From Syntrophaceae bacterium UBA2280 (lineage in GTDB: Bacteria > Desulfobacterota > Syntrophia > Syntrophales > Smithellaceae): 64,000 bases of DNA. The position numbers and the translations under genes were made by a program. Below are positions 8,801 through 17,037 of the stretch, one piece after another (positions within the stretch are counted from its first letter, which is position 1; each line of letters starts with the position of its first letter). The notes under the pieces were generated by a model that saw nothing but the letters and a program-made list of their open reading frames with translations, was not told the origin of the DNA and did not search any database. The stretch is taken from positions 19,818 through 83,817 of the forward strand of contig DDWS01000033.1 of NCBI GenBank assembly GCA_002347685.1, in the 5' to 3' direction.

Positions 8801-10140
8801 GGAATATTGAGGTCGCCCTGAGCCGATTCTTCCAGAAAAGATCCGGTGCCTGCGGAACAGGCTTCGTTCATGGCGTAATCAATCGGGACTTTGTTTTTCA
8901 GCGAGACATACTTGGCGTCCTGACCCCCGATTTCAAAGATGGTGTCGATGTCGTCGCGGTAAAACGTTGTTCCGACTGCATGCGCGATGATTTCATTATA
9001 CACGCCGGGCGTTTCCAGAAAAACACCCAGGATTTCGCGCGATGATCCGGTGGTGGCGGAAAGCGTAATGCGAATGCTCCCGTCCCCGATGTCGTCACGG
9101 ATCTGCTTTTTGATTTCGATGAGACAATTTTTAAGCGCGGCCACCGGGTCGCCGTGTGTCCGGCCGTAAAAAGACGCGGTAACTTCGAGGGATTCAATAT
9201 CAATGAGGCAGGCTTTTGTGGTGGTGGAGCCTCCGTCCACACCGAGGATATATTCACGGCTTGCGACAACTTTGCCTTTCCGGGAGGGCAGATAGGTAAC
9301 TTTGCCTTCGGCTGTCTTCAGGCTTTTGAATCTCTCAAACTGAATCCGGCTGCTTTTGAAAAGGGCATTTTCAGAAGGCAGAGTGCTGCCGGACGTTTCG
9401 GCCATCAGCGCCGCGCCGTAGGCTTCAAAGTACGGGGCCTGCTCGGGAACGATAAATTCAAGATCCGGCATCCTTTCACGGATGAAACGCAGAATATATG
9501 GATTTTGTGTTACGCCGCCGACAAGCAGAACCTTTCCTTTTTCAATTCTGGCTCTTTTGAGAAAGTCGATCACCTTGACGGCCATGACATCGCTTAGAGA
9601 CAATGCAATATCACCTGTTTTGGCTTCGCCCTTGTTGAGTCGGTGCGTACAGTCGCTTTTCATAAAAACGGAACAGCGTGAAGAGAGCTTCAATACGCAG
9701 CTGTCTTCGGGAATGCCGTGGATATCCTCCAGCGTCATGTTCATGCGTGCCAGTTGCTGCTTAAAAAATTCACCGGTGCCGGATGCGCATTTGTTGCCGG
9801 AAAAGCTGGTGATGATTTTATTGTTTTCATTGAGCGTATAGACGACGAGATCCTCACCGCCCAGAGAAACCAGCGCGTCAACGGGATATCCCAGTTGTCG
9901 CAGGGCCTCTTCTACACACAGGGGTTCGATCACACTGTTAACGTTCAGCAGGTAGCGGCCTTCCGTTCCCGTAGCCAGAACCTTGACCTTGTCCGGAACC
10001 GGATGGGAGGACAGAATTTTCCTGAGTGTGTCGGGAAAATTCCCTTCGTGCGGCACCACCGCGCTCCAGACGATCCGGTTATCTTTCAGCAGGGTGGCTT
10101 TCACATTTGAGGAGCCGATGTTGATTCCAAGGCTTGACAT
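5830..10140 (-). CDS. Giant BadF/HgdC-type ATPase activase fused to HgdB-like dehydratase domain
   Basis: A 1436-residue fusion. Activases of this family use ATP to push one electron at very low potential into partners such as 2-hydroxyacyl-CoA dehydratases or benzoyl-CoA reductases. Two tandem ASKHA ATPase domains are visible: residues 1-250 (GINIGSSNVKATLL; cluster Cys 118 and 156) and about 297-560 (GVDGGSTTTKACL; Cys 428 and 469). A cysteine motif CKACDNFC plus GGRC follows (590, 593, 597, 615), then a DUF2229-like region, and from about residue 1170 an HgdB-like segment (KVLIVGEIYVRRDDF). This is the well-known large activase type; its physiological partner is not established. It has its own promoter and terminator. 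Confidence 0.9.
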   Translation of the reverse strand: MSSLGINIGSSNVKATLLKDNRIVWSAVVPHEGNFPDTLRKILSSHPVPDKVKVLATGTEGRYLLNVNSVIEPLCVEEALRQLGYPVDALVSLGGEDLVVYTLNENNKIITSFSGNKCASGTGEFFKQQLARMNMTLEDIHGIPEDSCVLKLSSRCSVFMKSDCTHRLNKGEAKTGDIALSLSDVMAVKVIDFLKRARIEKGKVLLVGGVTQNPYILRFIRERMPDLEFIVPEQAPYFEAYGAALMAETSGSTLPSENALFKSSRIQFERFKSLKTAEGKVTYLPSRKGKVVASREYILGVDGGSTTTKACLIDIESLEVTASFYGRTHGDPVAALKNCLIEIKKQIRDDIGDGSIRITLSATTGSSREILGVFLETPGVYNEIIAHAVGTTFYRDDIDTIFEIGGQDAKYVSLKNKVPIDYAMNEACSAGTGSFLEESAQGDLNIPEASQIGDIALAAEAPLKFGEHCSAFINSDIRNAVHQGASREDITAGIVTSIVSNYLNRVVGNRTIGKNIVLQGGVAKNKAIPLAFAMLLGKNILVPPDPELMGCFGVGILAKQKYDEGFLTKTAYDLDQILATEILYEKEFQCKACDNFCPIRILNVNGHKYMFGGRCNKYANLRKKKVFDEASVTDYIEKRNEILFQTCAPDPESLVTKKPFVVGIPRCFSIYTLWPLYSWFFHTLGVETFVSEEIAHEGIARVESSYCFPAEIAHGAVQDIFNRKIDYIFLPHFRDMESYESDVQANFCPITQSLPYYIQKAFPEIPQEKYLAPVVSFMHGTDKAAEPFITMAAALGIGESEAKKAFVLAYEKQMECFARFAELGRQAIAEARLAKRPVIALLGRPYNAFTADANMGIPRKYTSRGFSIIPFDILPFEDQAIYPNMYWYYGQQDMKAGMLLKDEDNIFITFISNFSCAPDSFMLHYLKWIMGTKPFLILEMDSHTADAGIDTRIEAFLDIIEGYRSKLTDIREERYDNGLSFINNPGEEIHIKNSLTGEIIPIKNNPRVKLLLSNMGRLSAELIGAAVRGLGINAQTMPVPDIHTLQMARNHASGKECLPSHLVLGSALKYLASDQYRKDEIYILFVPTTTGPCRTGQYFVFYENLFKDLRLENVVVFTLEADNSYNELGTEFSKYAWWAAMIGDYMKDVETSLRTCAADPVEAMVIYDQIWQKMIGVAERDITQVLPVLKDIAGTISKIPLAKKMEDCPKVLIVGEIYVRRDDFAVDELIQQLSRHGIIGKVSNVTEWLYYCDFVRHYELKKKLHLVPWYRRVFAREWIDILHWKIEHTYKHNVEKKVRNTLNATGLIPRTPHDMEAIMKNTEEHFVSHELYSEISISSGVAATAMMDGYSGIVNISPFACLIGRVIEGLFTPWARERNYPAISIEIDGNLLPPNVLSKLDIFMLNVKRFRGREDASTMVEQDGAKSVAIDRKIIR

Positions 10141-10181
10141 AAAAACTCCCGAGTGTCTCTTCGTGTCTTCGTGATGGGCTT

Positions 10182-10210
10182 TGAATATTACGATTGAACG
10201 ATGCCGTCAA
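10182..10210 (-). promoter_or_regulatory. Candidate sigma-70 promoter for the activase gene
   Basis: On the minus strand, TTGACG (10210-10205) and TATTCA (10187-10182) are 17 bases apart, about 42 bases before the activase ATG. Confidence 0.45.
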
Positions 10211-10253
10211 GTCTTGATTCGCTTTTTTTGAAAAAGCCCGGTCCGGCCGCGGC

Positions 10254-10300
10254 ATGAAGAAAAAAAAGCTGACCCCTGAAAGGCGGTCAGCTTTTTTTCC
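10254..10300 (-). terminator. Intrinsic terminator after atpB
   Basis: AGCTGACC at 10267-10274 pairs with GGTCAGCT at 10285-10292. Flanking A and T runs make it usable in both directions; on the minus strand it follows the atpB stop. Confidence 0.88.
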
Positions 10301-10324
10301 CTTAGGGGAAGGATGAATGCCCTA

Positions 10325-10978
10325 TCAGTGCGCTTCTTCCATGGCGCCTGCGATATACATCATGGACAGCAGCACGAATACGAATGTTTGAACGATATAC
10401 ACAAAAAGCTTCAGTGCCATAATCGGCATCGGAACGATCAGCGGAACCAGGACGAGCAGAATAATCAAAACCAGATCGCCTCCTTTGATGTTTCCGAACA
10501 AACGGAAAGCTAACGAGAGCGGTCTTGACAGATGACTGACAATTTCAATGGGCAGCATTAAGGGCGCCAGCCACCAGACCGGACCCAGAAACTGCTTAAT
10601 ATACTGGAACCCGTGGGTTTTAATGCCCACCACGTGTGTGGAGAAAAACACCACCAGCGCCAGCGCGACGGTGGTGTTGATATCGGAAGTGGGGGATTTC
10701 ATCCCGGCAAAGGCGCCCATAAAATTGGAAAAAAAGATGAAGAGTCCCAGTGTGGCGATCAGGGGAAAAAATTTCCGTCCGTGGGGTCCCATGATTTCAT
10801 TGAGAAGGTTGTCGAATCCGCCGATGATGACTTCCGTAACATTTTGTAATCTGCCGGGATAAACCGACAGTTTTCTTGTCGCCACGAACGCAACCACAAT
10901 CAGCGCGATGCACAGCGCCCATGTATAGGTCACGTGCGCGGGAATAAAAGGGTTTTCCAGTAAATAGATGGGATGCAT
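10325..10978 (-). CDS. atpB: ATP synthase F0 subunit a
   Basis: The stator-side membrane subunit that forms the ion half-channels of F0. It has 217 residues and several hydrophobic helices. The hallmark SLAFRLFGNIKGGDLV carries the essential Arg facing the c-ring carboxylate. It is last in the atpZ-atpI-atpB order, with only 3 bases between the atpI stop and the atpB start region, and is followed by a clear terminator. atpE is not adjacent: it lies 6 kb away on the opposite strand. Confidence 0.95.
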   Translation of the reverse strand: MHPIYLLENPFIPAHVTYTWALCIALIVVAFVATRKLSVYPGRLQNVTEVIIGGFDNLLNEIMGPHGRKFFPLIATLGLFIFFSNFMGAFAGMKSPTSDINTTVALALVVFFSTHVVGIKTHGFQYIKQFLGPVWWLAPLMLPIEIVSHLSRPLSLAFRLFGNIKGGDLVLIILLVLVPLIVPMPIMALKLFVYIVQTFVFVLLSMMYIAGAMEEAH

Positions 10979-10981
10979 ACT

Positions 10982-11380
10982 CTAACGAACCTCCTCAATC
11001 CAGTTTTTTTTTATTGTCAATGCGGCGATCATGGTGATGATGATGTTCATGACGACCACTGAAAGTCCGATGATTAAACCGATCACATGAACCGCCCCGT
11101 GCGCGATCAGGAAATACAGCACCACTGCGGTGAGTAAAAGGCGGATATAATAATTGAACATGACGGGACCTTTGGCTTTATCGGCCGTTTTCCGGAAAGC
11201 GCCCTGAAGGCCGCGCCCCATGCCGTAGAAATTTGCGGTACTGATGATTCCACCTACAAGCACGCTCAAGGCAAAGTTTCTCGAAGCAAAAATCAATGAG
11301 AGAATAAATAGAATGGCAAGGATAACCCAGTTGGTGATTTCAAGTTTTCTTTGGAGTGGGTCTTTGACGATGGGGTTCAC
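10982..11380 (-). CDS. atpI: ATP synthase I-family membrane protein
   Basis: A 132-residue membrane protein with four hydrophobic segments, of the AtpI/PF03899 type found upstream of F0 genes. AtpI proteins help assemble the c-ring or act in ion handling. The GTG start lies inside the end of atpZ (41-base overlap), which suggests translational coupling. The position just before atpB supports the call; sequence motifs in this family are weak. Confidence 0.8.
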   Translation of the reverse strand: MNPIVKDPLQRKLEITNWVILAILFILSLIFASRNFALSVLVGGIISTANFYGMGRGLQGAFRKTADKAKGPVMFNYYIRLLLTAVVLYFLIAHGAVHVIGLIIGLSVVVMNIIITMIAALTIKKNWIEEVR

Positions 11381-11624
11381 TTTTCAGGCTCTTTATAATG
11401 GATTCTTCATCAGTAAAATTCTTCTTCACCAAAACATATACGTTGCGAAATCCGGCCGAGATTCCTATAACGAGAAAAAAGATCGTAAAAACATGGCCGG
11501 AGTCAAATTTCCGATCCAGATAGATTCCTAAAAGGAGGCTACCAAAAATCGCCAGCACCATTGCGATGCCAAGACTGCTGGCCAGGGCCATCTGGATCCC
11601 TAGTTTTTTGGTTTCGCTATCCAT
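11340..11624 (-). CDS. atpZ: AtpZ-like F0 accessory protein
   Basis: A 94-residue protein with two hydrophobic helices (residues about 10-35 and 45-65), and a G-x-x-x-G-type turn LLLGIYLDRKFDSG typical of the AtpZ/'ATPase gene 1' family. In other bacteria AtpZ works with AtpI. It overlaps atpI by 41 bases. It lies 60 bases after the fucose synthase gene on the same strand with no terminator between, so read-through from the sugar operon is possible. Confidence 0.8.
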   Translation of the reverse strand: MDSETKKLGIQMALASSLGIAMVLAIFGSLLLGIYLDRKFDSGHVFTIFFLVIGISAGFRNVYVLVKKNFTDEESIIKSLKSEPHRQRPTPKKT

Positions 11625-11684
11625 TTATTGACGAGTCCTTTAGCATGCGTGGCAGGCAAAGTCAACGAAAAACATGACCGCCGT

Positions 11685-12632
11685 TCATTTATTGTTTAAA
11701 AGGTGACGCTGTTTCGCGTACCATGCGATGGTTTTTTTCAGCCCGCTTGTTAAATCCGTTTCAGCTTTAAAATCAAACTCTTTCATGGATTTGGACGTGT
11801 CGAGCTGTCGCCTGGGCTGGCCGTCAGGCTTTGAGGTGTCCCAGATGATTTTGCCTGTAAAACCAGACAAATCGGCAATCCGTTCGGTCAGGTCTTTGAT
11901 GGATATTTCGAATCCCGCTCCGATATTGACCGGTTCGCTTTTGTCGTATCGATCCGTCGCAAGACAGATGGCACGGGCCGCGTCTTCAACATAAAAAAAC
12001 TCCCTGGTGGCCGAGCCTGTCCCCCAGACCTCAATGGCGTCATCTCCCCGATCCATGGCATCAAAGCATTTTTTAATCAAAGCCGGGATGACATGTGATG
12101 ATCGTGGATCGAAATTATCACCCGGTCCGTAGAGATTCACCGGTAGCAGGAAAATCGAATTAAAGCCGTACTGTTGACGGTAGGCCACGGATTGTACCAG
12201 CATCATTTTTTTGGCCAGTCCGTAGGGCGCGTTCGTTTCTTCCGGATAGCCGTTCCAGATATCCTCTTCCTTGAAGGGAACGGGTGTGAATTTGGGGTAG
12301 GCGCAGATCGTTCCCAGCGCGACGAATTTTTCAATGCGTTGCAGATAGGCTTCATGGATCAGTTGCGCGCCCATGACGAGATTGTCGTAGAAGAGCTCCG
12401 CCGGCTTTTCCTGATTGAAACCGATCCCTCCCACTTTTGCTGCAAGGTGAATGACTACATCTGGTTTTGTAACTTTGTACATCCGGCGGATGTCGGAAAG
12501 ATCGGTTAAATTGTAGTCCGGCAGATCGGCGATTTCGATGGCTGCGCAGCCGTAATCGGCAAGCCTGCCAATCAGATGGCCGCCTAAAAATCCTTTTCCG
12601 CCCGTGACGGTGACTCGTTTGTTTTTAAGCAA
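11685..12632 (-). CDS. fcl: GDP-L-fucose synthase
   Basis: Converts GDP-4-keto-6-deoxymannose to GDP-L-fucose by epimerisation and NADPH reduction. An extended SDR of 315 residues with the nucleotide-binding motif TGGKGFLGGHL, the catalytic pair in YGLAKK, the Cys in LGTICAYP and the His in SSHVIPAL. The usual first Ser of the GSSC motif is Thr here. The start appears to be TTG with AAGGAA seven bases upstream. It lies 23 bases after gmd, so the two form the standard GDP-fucose pathway. Confidence 0.92.
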   Translation of the reverse strand: MLKNKRVTVTGGKGFLGGHLIGRLADYGCAAIEIADLPDYNLTDLSDIRRMYKVTKPDVVIHLAAKVGGIGFNQEKPAELFYDNLVMGAQLIHEAYLQRIEKFVALGTICAYPKFTPVPFKEEDIWNGYPEETNAPYGLAKKMMLVQSVAYRQQYGFNSIFLLPVNLYGPGDNFDPRSSHVIPALIKKCFDAMDRGDDAIEVWGTGSATREFFYVEDAARAICLATDRYDKSEPVNIGAGFEISIKDLTERIADLSGFTGKIIWDTSKPDGQPRRQLDTSKSMKEFDFKAETDLTSGLKKTIAWYAKQRHLLNNK

Positions 12633-12655
12633 TGGAAGATTCCTTCAATGGTATA

Positions 12656-13687
12656 TTAACTGATGCGTTCAGAATTGGAACAGGAAAAACCCGCGTCCAC
12701 CAGTGTTTTTTCTTTTTTGGCCAGCTCCAGGTCGGCCGCGATCATCATGTCGACGAGTTGATCGAAAGAGACCTTTGGGTGCCAGTCCAGCGCTTTGTTT
12801 GCCTTGGATGCGTCTCCGAGCAGAACGTCAACCTCCGTAGGACGGAAATAGCGGGGGTCCACGGCTACGTACCGGGCATAATCCAGCCCCAGTTTGCTGA
12901 ATACCTTTTCCGCAAATTCACGGACAGAATGCGTTTCACCGGTGGCGATCACATAATCATCCGGCTTGTCCTGCTGAAGCATCAGCCACATCGCTTCCAC
13001 GAAATCACCGGCAAAGCCCCAGTCTCTCTTGGCTTCCAGATTCCCCAGATAGAGTTTGTCCTGAAGGCCCTGCTTGATTCGGGCGGCCGCGCGGGTAATT
13101 TTACGGGTGACGAACGTCTCGCCGCGCCGCGGGGATTCGTGATTAAACAGGATGCCGTTGGTCGCGAACAAGCCGTAGGCGTCGCGGTAGTTCTTCACAA
13201 TATGATAGGAGAAAACTTTCGCCGCTGCGTAGGGACTGCGCGGCTGAAAAAGGGTGTTTTCGCTTTGCGGAGGCGGGGCGGCGCCGAACATTTCACTGGA
13301 GGAGGCCTGGTAAAATTTCGTCTGAATCCCGGTTTTTCGGATGGCTTCCAATATTCGGAGTGTGCCCAGTCCGGTGATGTCCGCCGTATACTCCGGCATG
13401 TCGAAACTCACGCGGACGTGACTTTGCGCACCCAGGTGGTAGATCTCATCTGGATTGATCGACGCGAGCATATCCATCAGCTGACCGGAGACGCTCAGAT
13501 CGCCGTAATGCAGAAACAGTTTCGTATTTGGATCGTGAGAATCGCGGTAGAGATGATCGATCCGGTCCGTGTTGAAGGTGCTGGAGCGCCGGATCAGGCC
13601 GTGAACTTCATAGCCCTTGTCCAGTAAAAATTCGGCCAGGTAGGAACCATCCTGGCCTGTGATGCCTGTCAGAAAAGCTTTTTTCAT
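12656..13687 (-). CDS. gmd: GDP-mannose 4,6-dehydratase
   Basis: Dehydrates GDP-D-mannose to GDP-4-keto-6-deoxymannose, the committed step to GDP-fucose, GDP-rhamnose and related sugars. 343 residues; the N-terminal TGITGQDGSYLAEFLLDKGY is diagnostic, as are SSSEMFG and SPYAAAK with the catalytic Tyr and Lys. It is the middle gene of the dehydrogenase-gmd-fcl run, with gaps of about 20 bases on both sides. Confidence 0.96.
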   Translation of the reverse strand: MKKAFLTGITGQDGSYLAEFLLDKGYEVHGLIRRSSTFNTDRIDHLYRDSHDPNTKLFLHYGDLSVSGQLMDMLASINPDEIYHLGAQSHVRVSFDMPEYTADITGLGTLRILEAIRKTGIQTKFYQASSSEMFGAAPPPQSENTLFQPRSPYAAAKVFSYHIVKNYRDAYGLFATNGILFNHESPRRGETFVTRKITRAAARIKQGLQDKLYLGNLEAKRDWGFAGDFVEAMWLMLQQDKPDDYVIATGETHSVREFAEKVFSKLGLDYARYVAVDPRYFRPTEVDVLLGDASKANKALDWHPKVSFDQLVDMMIAADLELAKKEKTLVDAGFSCSNSERIS

Positions 13688-13707
13688 GATCTTCCTTCTC
13701 TTGTGTT

Positions 13708-15042
13708 TTATAAACGCCAGTAATTGATCCCCATGCCTGTCGCTGCCTGAGGTTCAAAAACCGCTTTGATATCCAGAACGACAGGACGGCCTTTACAGCA
13801 AAGCGAGGCAATTTTCGCCAGACCGATGCTTTTATATTCATCATGGGCCACAGCCAGAATGACCGCGTCGACATTTTTGATGTCTTTGAGGGACACGGTC
13901 TTGATTCCGCAGTGCTGTCGCGCCTCTTCTGGAATGGCCAGCGGATCGTGCGCCAGGACTTCGACGCCGTAATCTTTGAGTTCATTGATAATATCCACCA
14001 CGCGGGTGTTGCGCAGGTCGGGCACGTTTTCTTTAAAAGACAGCCCCAGAACCGCCACGCGCGCCTTGCGGATTTGAATATCGGCGGCAATGAGCATTTT
14101 CACCGCGCGCTCGGCGATGTATTTTCCCATGTTGTCATTGATTCTGCGTCCGGAGAGAATGACTTCGGGACGATAGCCGATGCTTTCCGCCTTGTAGGTC
14201 AGATAATAAGGATCGACGCCGATGCAGTGGCCGCCGACCAGGCCCGGCCGGAAATTGAGAAAGTTCCATTTGGTTCCGGCTGCTTCGAGGACTTCCAGCG
14301 TGTCGATGCCCATTTTGTTGAAAATGATGGCCAACTCGTTCATCAGCGCGATGTTGATGTCGCGTTGCGTGTTTTCAATGACCTTGGCGGCTTCCGCGAC
14401 TTTAATCGAGGAGGCCCGGTGCAGGCCGACTTTGACCACCGCGCTGTAGATGCCTTCGAGCAGATTGAGTGTTTCCGCGTCGGAAGCGGAGATGATTTTA
14501 ATCGTGTTGTCGACCGTATGCACCTTGTCGCCGGGATTGATGCGCTCCGGTGAATAGCCGACGGTGAAATCCCTGCCGAATTTCAATTTGGATTCGCGCT
14601 CTAAAATGGGCACGCAAACATCTTCCGTAACACCCGGATAAACGGTGGACTCGTAGACCACGCAGGAGCCCGCCGAAAGGTTTCTGCCGATGATGGCGGA
14701 GGCGTTTTCCATGGCGGAAAGATCAGGAACGTGAAAATGGTCCACCGGCGTCGGAACGGCAACGATGAAGAGTTTGCATCCGGAAATGTCCGCGGGTTTT
14801 GATGTGAAATGGATTTTTGATTTTTTGAGCTCTCCGTCGGATAGCTCCATCGTGCGGTCGTGCCCTCTTTTGAGTTCAGCCACATTGGTTTCGCTGACAT
14901 CGTATCCGATGACGGTGAAATGGCGCGACAGGTGGGCCGCCAGCGGAAGGCCGACATATCCCAGGCCGATGATGGCGATTTTGTTTTTCCCCGCATAAAA
15001 GGATTGTGCAGTCAGGTTTTTCTTCATGTAATGATCTTTCAT
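13708..15042 (-). CDS. UDP-N-acetylhexosamine 6-dehydrogenase (WbpO/TviB-like)
   Basis: Oxidises a UDP-N-acetylhexosamine at C6 to the uronic acid using two NAD+. 444 residues with an N-terminal Rossmann motif (IIGLGYVGLPLAAH), the substrate-domain stretch ESTVYPGVTE, and the active-site Cys in GGHCIGVDPYYLTYKA. This last motif resembles WbpO/TviB (GalNAcA formation) more than UDP-glucose dehydrogenases. First gene of the sugar operon. The ATG at 15042 lacks an obvious ribosome binding site; an in-frame ATG at 15027 is an alternative. Confidence 0.88.
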   Translation of the reverse strand: MKDHYMKKNLTAQSFYAGKNKIAIIGLGYVGLPLAAHLSRHFTVIGYDVSETNVAELKRGHDRTMELSDGELKKSKIHFTSKPADISGCKLFIVAVPTPVDHFHVPDLSAMENASAIIGRNLSAGSCVVYESTVYPGVTEDVCVPILERESKLKFGRDFTVGYSPERINPGDKVHTVDNTIKIISASDAETLNLLEGIYSAVVKVGLHRASSIKVAEAAKVIENTQRDINIALMNELAIIFNKMGIDTLEVLEAAGTKWNFLNFRPGLVGGHCIGVDPYYLTYKAESIGYRPEVILSGRRINDNMGKYIAERAVKMLIAADIQIRKARVAVLGLSFKENVPDLRNTRVVDIINELKDYGVEVLAHDPLAIPEEARQHCGIKTVSLKDIKNVDAVILAVAHDEYKSIGLAKIASLCCKGRPVVLDIKAVFEPQAATGMGINYWRL

Positions 15043-15084
15043 TTGTTTTATTTTGAAACAAAAGGAAATAAATTATTACTTCAT

Positions 15085-15112
15085 CGAGCGGCGATTGTCA
15101 ATCGGCCGCTCG
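15085..15112 (-). terminator. Stem-loop over the hemL stop codon
   Basis: CGAGCGGC (15085-15092) pairs with GCCGCTCG (15105-15112), extended inward by GATT/AATC with one bulge. The stop codon of hemL is in the loop. There is no good T-run on the minus strand, so termination is uncertain. Confidence 0.45.
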
Positions 15113-16393
15113 TAAATATTTCAAGGTGGCGGCTGCCGCGTCAAGGGTCAGCTCAATATCCCCTGTTTCATGCGCGAACGAGAGGAATCCTGCTTCAAAT
15201 TGAGAGGGGGCCAGCCAAATGCCGTTTTTCAGCATGCCGTGAAAAAATCGCGCGTAGAGCTTTGTGTCCGATTGCAGAGCGCTTTCAAAGTCGAACACAG
15301 GCCCTTCCTGGAAAAACAGGGTAAACATCGACCCTGTTTTATTGATGCAGGCCGCGATGCCGCTTTTTGAAAGCAGTGCGGCCATTTCACGACACAGGCC
15401 ATTCGCTTTGTCCTGGAGCGCGGTATAATCGACAGCTCCTGATTTCAGGATGCTGAGCGTGGCGATACCCGCTTGCATGGCCAGGGGATTTCCGGAAAGC
15501 GTTCCCGCCTGATAGATGTTGCCGGTCGGCGCAAGTCTTTCCATGATCGTTCTTTCCCCGCCAAGCGCGCCCACCGGCAGTCCGCCGCCGATGATTTTTC
15601 CCAGACAGGTTAAGTCCGGCTGAATGCCGACCCGGTTCTGGTATCCGCCAAACGAAAAACGAAATCCCGTGATGACTTCGTCAAAAATCAGCACGATGCC
15701 GAATTTCTTCGTGACTTCCCGCAGCTTCTGAAGAAAGCCCTCCCGGGGCAAAACAACGCCCATATTACCCGCCACCGGTTCAACGATGACGGCGGCCAGT
15801 TGTTCGCCGTAGCGCCCCACTGCGTCTTCGAACGCGTCTGTATCATTATAGGGCAGGCTCAAAGTGAGTTTCGCCAGATCGCCGGGGATGCCGGGAGAGC
15901 CGGGAATCCCCAGCGTGGCGACGCCGGAGCCCGCCTTGACCAGCAGGGAATCCGCGTGTCCGTGGTAACCGCCGTCGAATTTGATGATCATGTTTCGTCC
16001 GGTATAGCCGCGAGCCAGGCGGATGGCCGTCATGGCCGCTTCCGTGCCGGAGCTCGTCATGCGGATCCGTTCCATGGAGGGGATCGCCTCCCGGATCAAT
16101 TGAGCCATTTCGGTTTCCGCCCGCGTCGGTGCGCCGAAGCTGGTGCCCTTTTGAGCCGCCTCACAGATGGCGGCGGTGATTTTCGGGTGCGCGTGCCCCA
16201 GGATCATCGGTCCCCAGGAAAGCACGTAATCGATGTAGTCTCTGCCTGCCGCATCGAAAACCCGGGCGCCTTTCGCCCTGTCAACAAAAAGGGGATTGCC
16301 GCCCACGGATTTCCAGGCGCGTACAGGCGAGTTGACGCCGCCGGCAATGACCAGGGCGGCCGCGGTAAAATGATCGGAATTTGTGTCAGTCAT
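15098..16393 (-). CDS. hemL: Glutamate-1-semialdehyde 2,1-aminomutase
   Basis: PLP enzyme that makes 5-aminolevulinate, the first tetrapyrrole precursor in the C5 pathway. 431 residues, normal length. Visible family motifs are GGVNSPVRAWKSVGG at the N-terminus, the aminotransferase stretch LIFDEVITGFRFS, and the PLP-lysine motif CLGKIIGGGLPVGA. The start codon shares one base with the stop of the upstream AhbB-like gene (TGATG), so translation is probably coupled and the two act in one heme route. Confidence 0.96.
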   Translation of the reverse strand: MTDTNSDHFTAAALVIAGGVNSPVRAWKSVGGNPLFVDRAKGARVFDAAGRDYIDYVLSWGPMILGHAHPKITAAICEAAQKGTSFGAPTRAETEMAQLIREAIPSMERIRMTSSGTEAAMTAIRLARGYTGRNMIIKFDGGYHGHADSLLVKAGSGVATLGIPGSPGIPGDLAKLTLSLPYNDTDAFEDAVGRYGEQLAAVIVEPVAGNMGVVLPREGFLQKLREVTKKFGIVLIFDEVITGFRFSFGGYQNRVGIQPDLTCLGKIIGGGLPVGALGGERTIMERLAPTGNIYQAGTLSGNPLAMQAGIATLSILKSGAVDYTALQDKANGLCREMAALLSKSGIAACINKTGSMFTLFFQEGPVFDFESALQSDTKLYARFFHGMLKNGIWLAPSQFEAGFLSFAHETGDIELTLDAAAATLKYLRAAD

Positions 16394-16860
16394 CAGAAAT
16401 ACTCCGGAGACGTTTTTTTATATTCCTGCAGGCTTTCCAAAACAAGAAAATCATCGCAATCGATTTTCCGGGACATGGCGGTGATCAACGACGAGATGGT
16501 CTCATCTTTTCCGTGCACCATCGTGAAGAGATTGTATTTGTTTTGAAAAGCCGGGCTTCTTTCGTAGCAGTGAGAAACATAAGGCAGCGATTCAAAGGTT
16601 TTCCCGGCACTTTCGACTGCATCTGAAGGCACATGCCACATGACCATCGCATTTTCCCGATAACCCGCATTTTGATGTCGCAGTACCGCTCCGAACTTTC
16701 TTAGGATACCGCTGCGGGAAAGACGTTTCAAAAGCGGAATCAGGTGGTTGTCCGCCAGGCCGCTGCGGTCGGCAATGTCGGCAAAAGGTCTGGCGACAAG
16801 CGGAATGTCGCCTTGCAGGATCCGCGCGGCCTTTTTTTCCTGGGTTGTAAAGGTTTCCAT
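16393..16860 (-). CDS. ahbB: AsnC/Lrp-type protein, probable siroheme decarboxylase subunit (AhbB-like)
   Basis: 155 residues: an N-terminal winged helix (ADRSGLADNHLIPLLKRLSR) and a ferredoxin-like half resembling the AsnC ligand domain. Features such as FGAVLRHQNAGY and NLFTMVHG match AhbA/AhbB and NirD/L/G/H proteins, which remove carboxyl groups from siroheme in alternative heme or heme d1 synthesis, rather than DNA-binding Lrp regulators. The overlap with hemL supports a tetrapyrrole role. Family members usually come as an A/B pair; no partner gene is in the window. Choice between AhbA and AhbB is tentative. Confidence 0.75.
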   Translation of the reverse strand: METFTTQEKKAARILQGDIPLVARPFADIADRSGLADNHLIPLLKRLSRSGILRKFGAVLRHQNAGYRENAMVMWHVPSDAVESAGKTFESLPYVSHCYERSPAFQNKYNLFTMVHGKDETISSLITAMSRKIDCDDFLVLESLQEYKKTSPEYF

Positions 16861-16924
16861 CGTTCAAATCTCTATCCTGCCTGAAAAATAAAATCAAGTC
16901 ATGCGTTGATGATGAAGATATTTC

Positions 16925-16953
16925 TTGACATTCGTTTTACGGATCGTTAAAAA
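16925..16953 (+). promoter_or_regulatory. Candidate sigma-70 promoter for atpE
   Basis: TTGACA at 16925-16930 and TAAAAA at 16948-16953, spacer 17. A leader of about 105 bases follows before atpE. Confidence 0.55.
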
Positions 16954-17037
16954 CAAGACTACGAGTCACCGAGTCGTTAAATTTTCAGGAAAGGAGGCTG
17001 CACAACGTTACATTCATAACGACGGAGGATTTGAAAT

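Noticed and set aside
11637..11665. TTGACT-17-TAAAGG promoter-like pair before atpZ (minus strand)
   Set aside because: The -10 hexamer overlaps the AAAGGA ribosome site, so a transcript from it would lack that site.
12632..13627. 331-residue open frame on the plus strand
   Set aside because: Antisense to gmd, which has strong family motifs.
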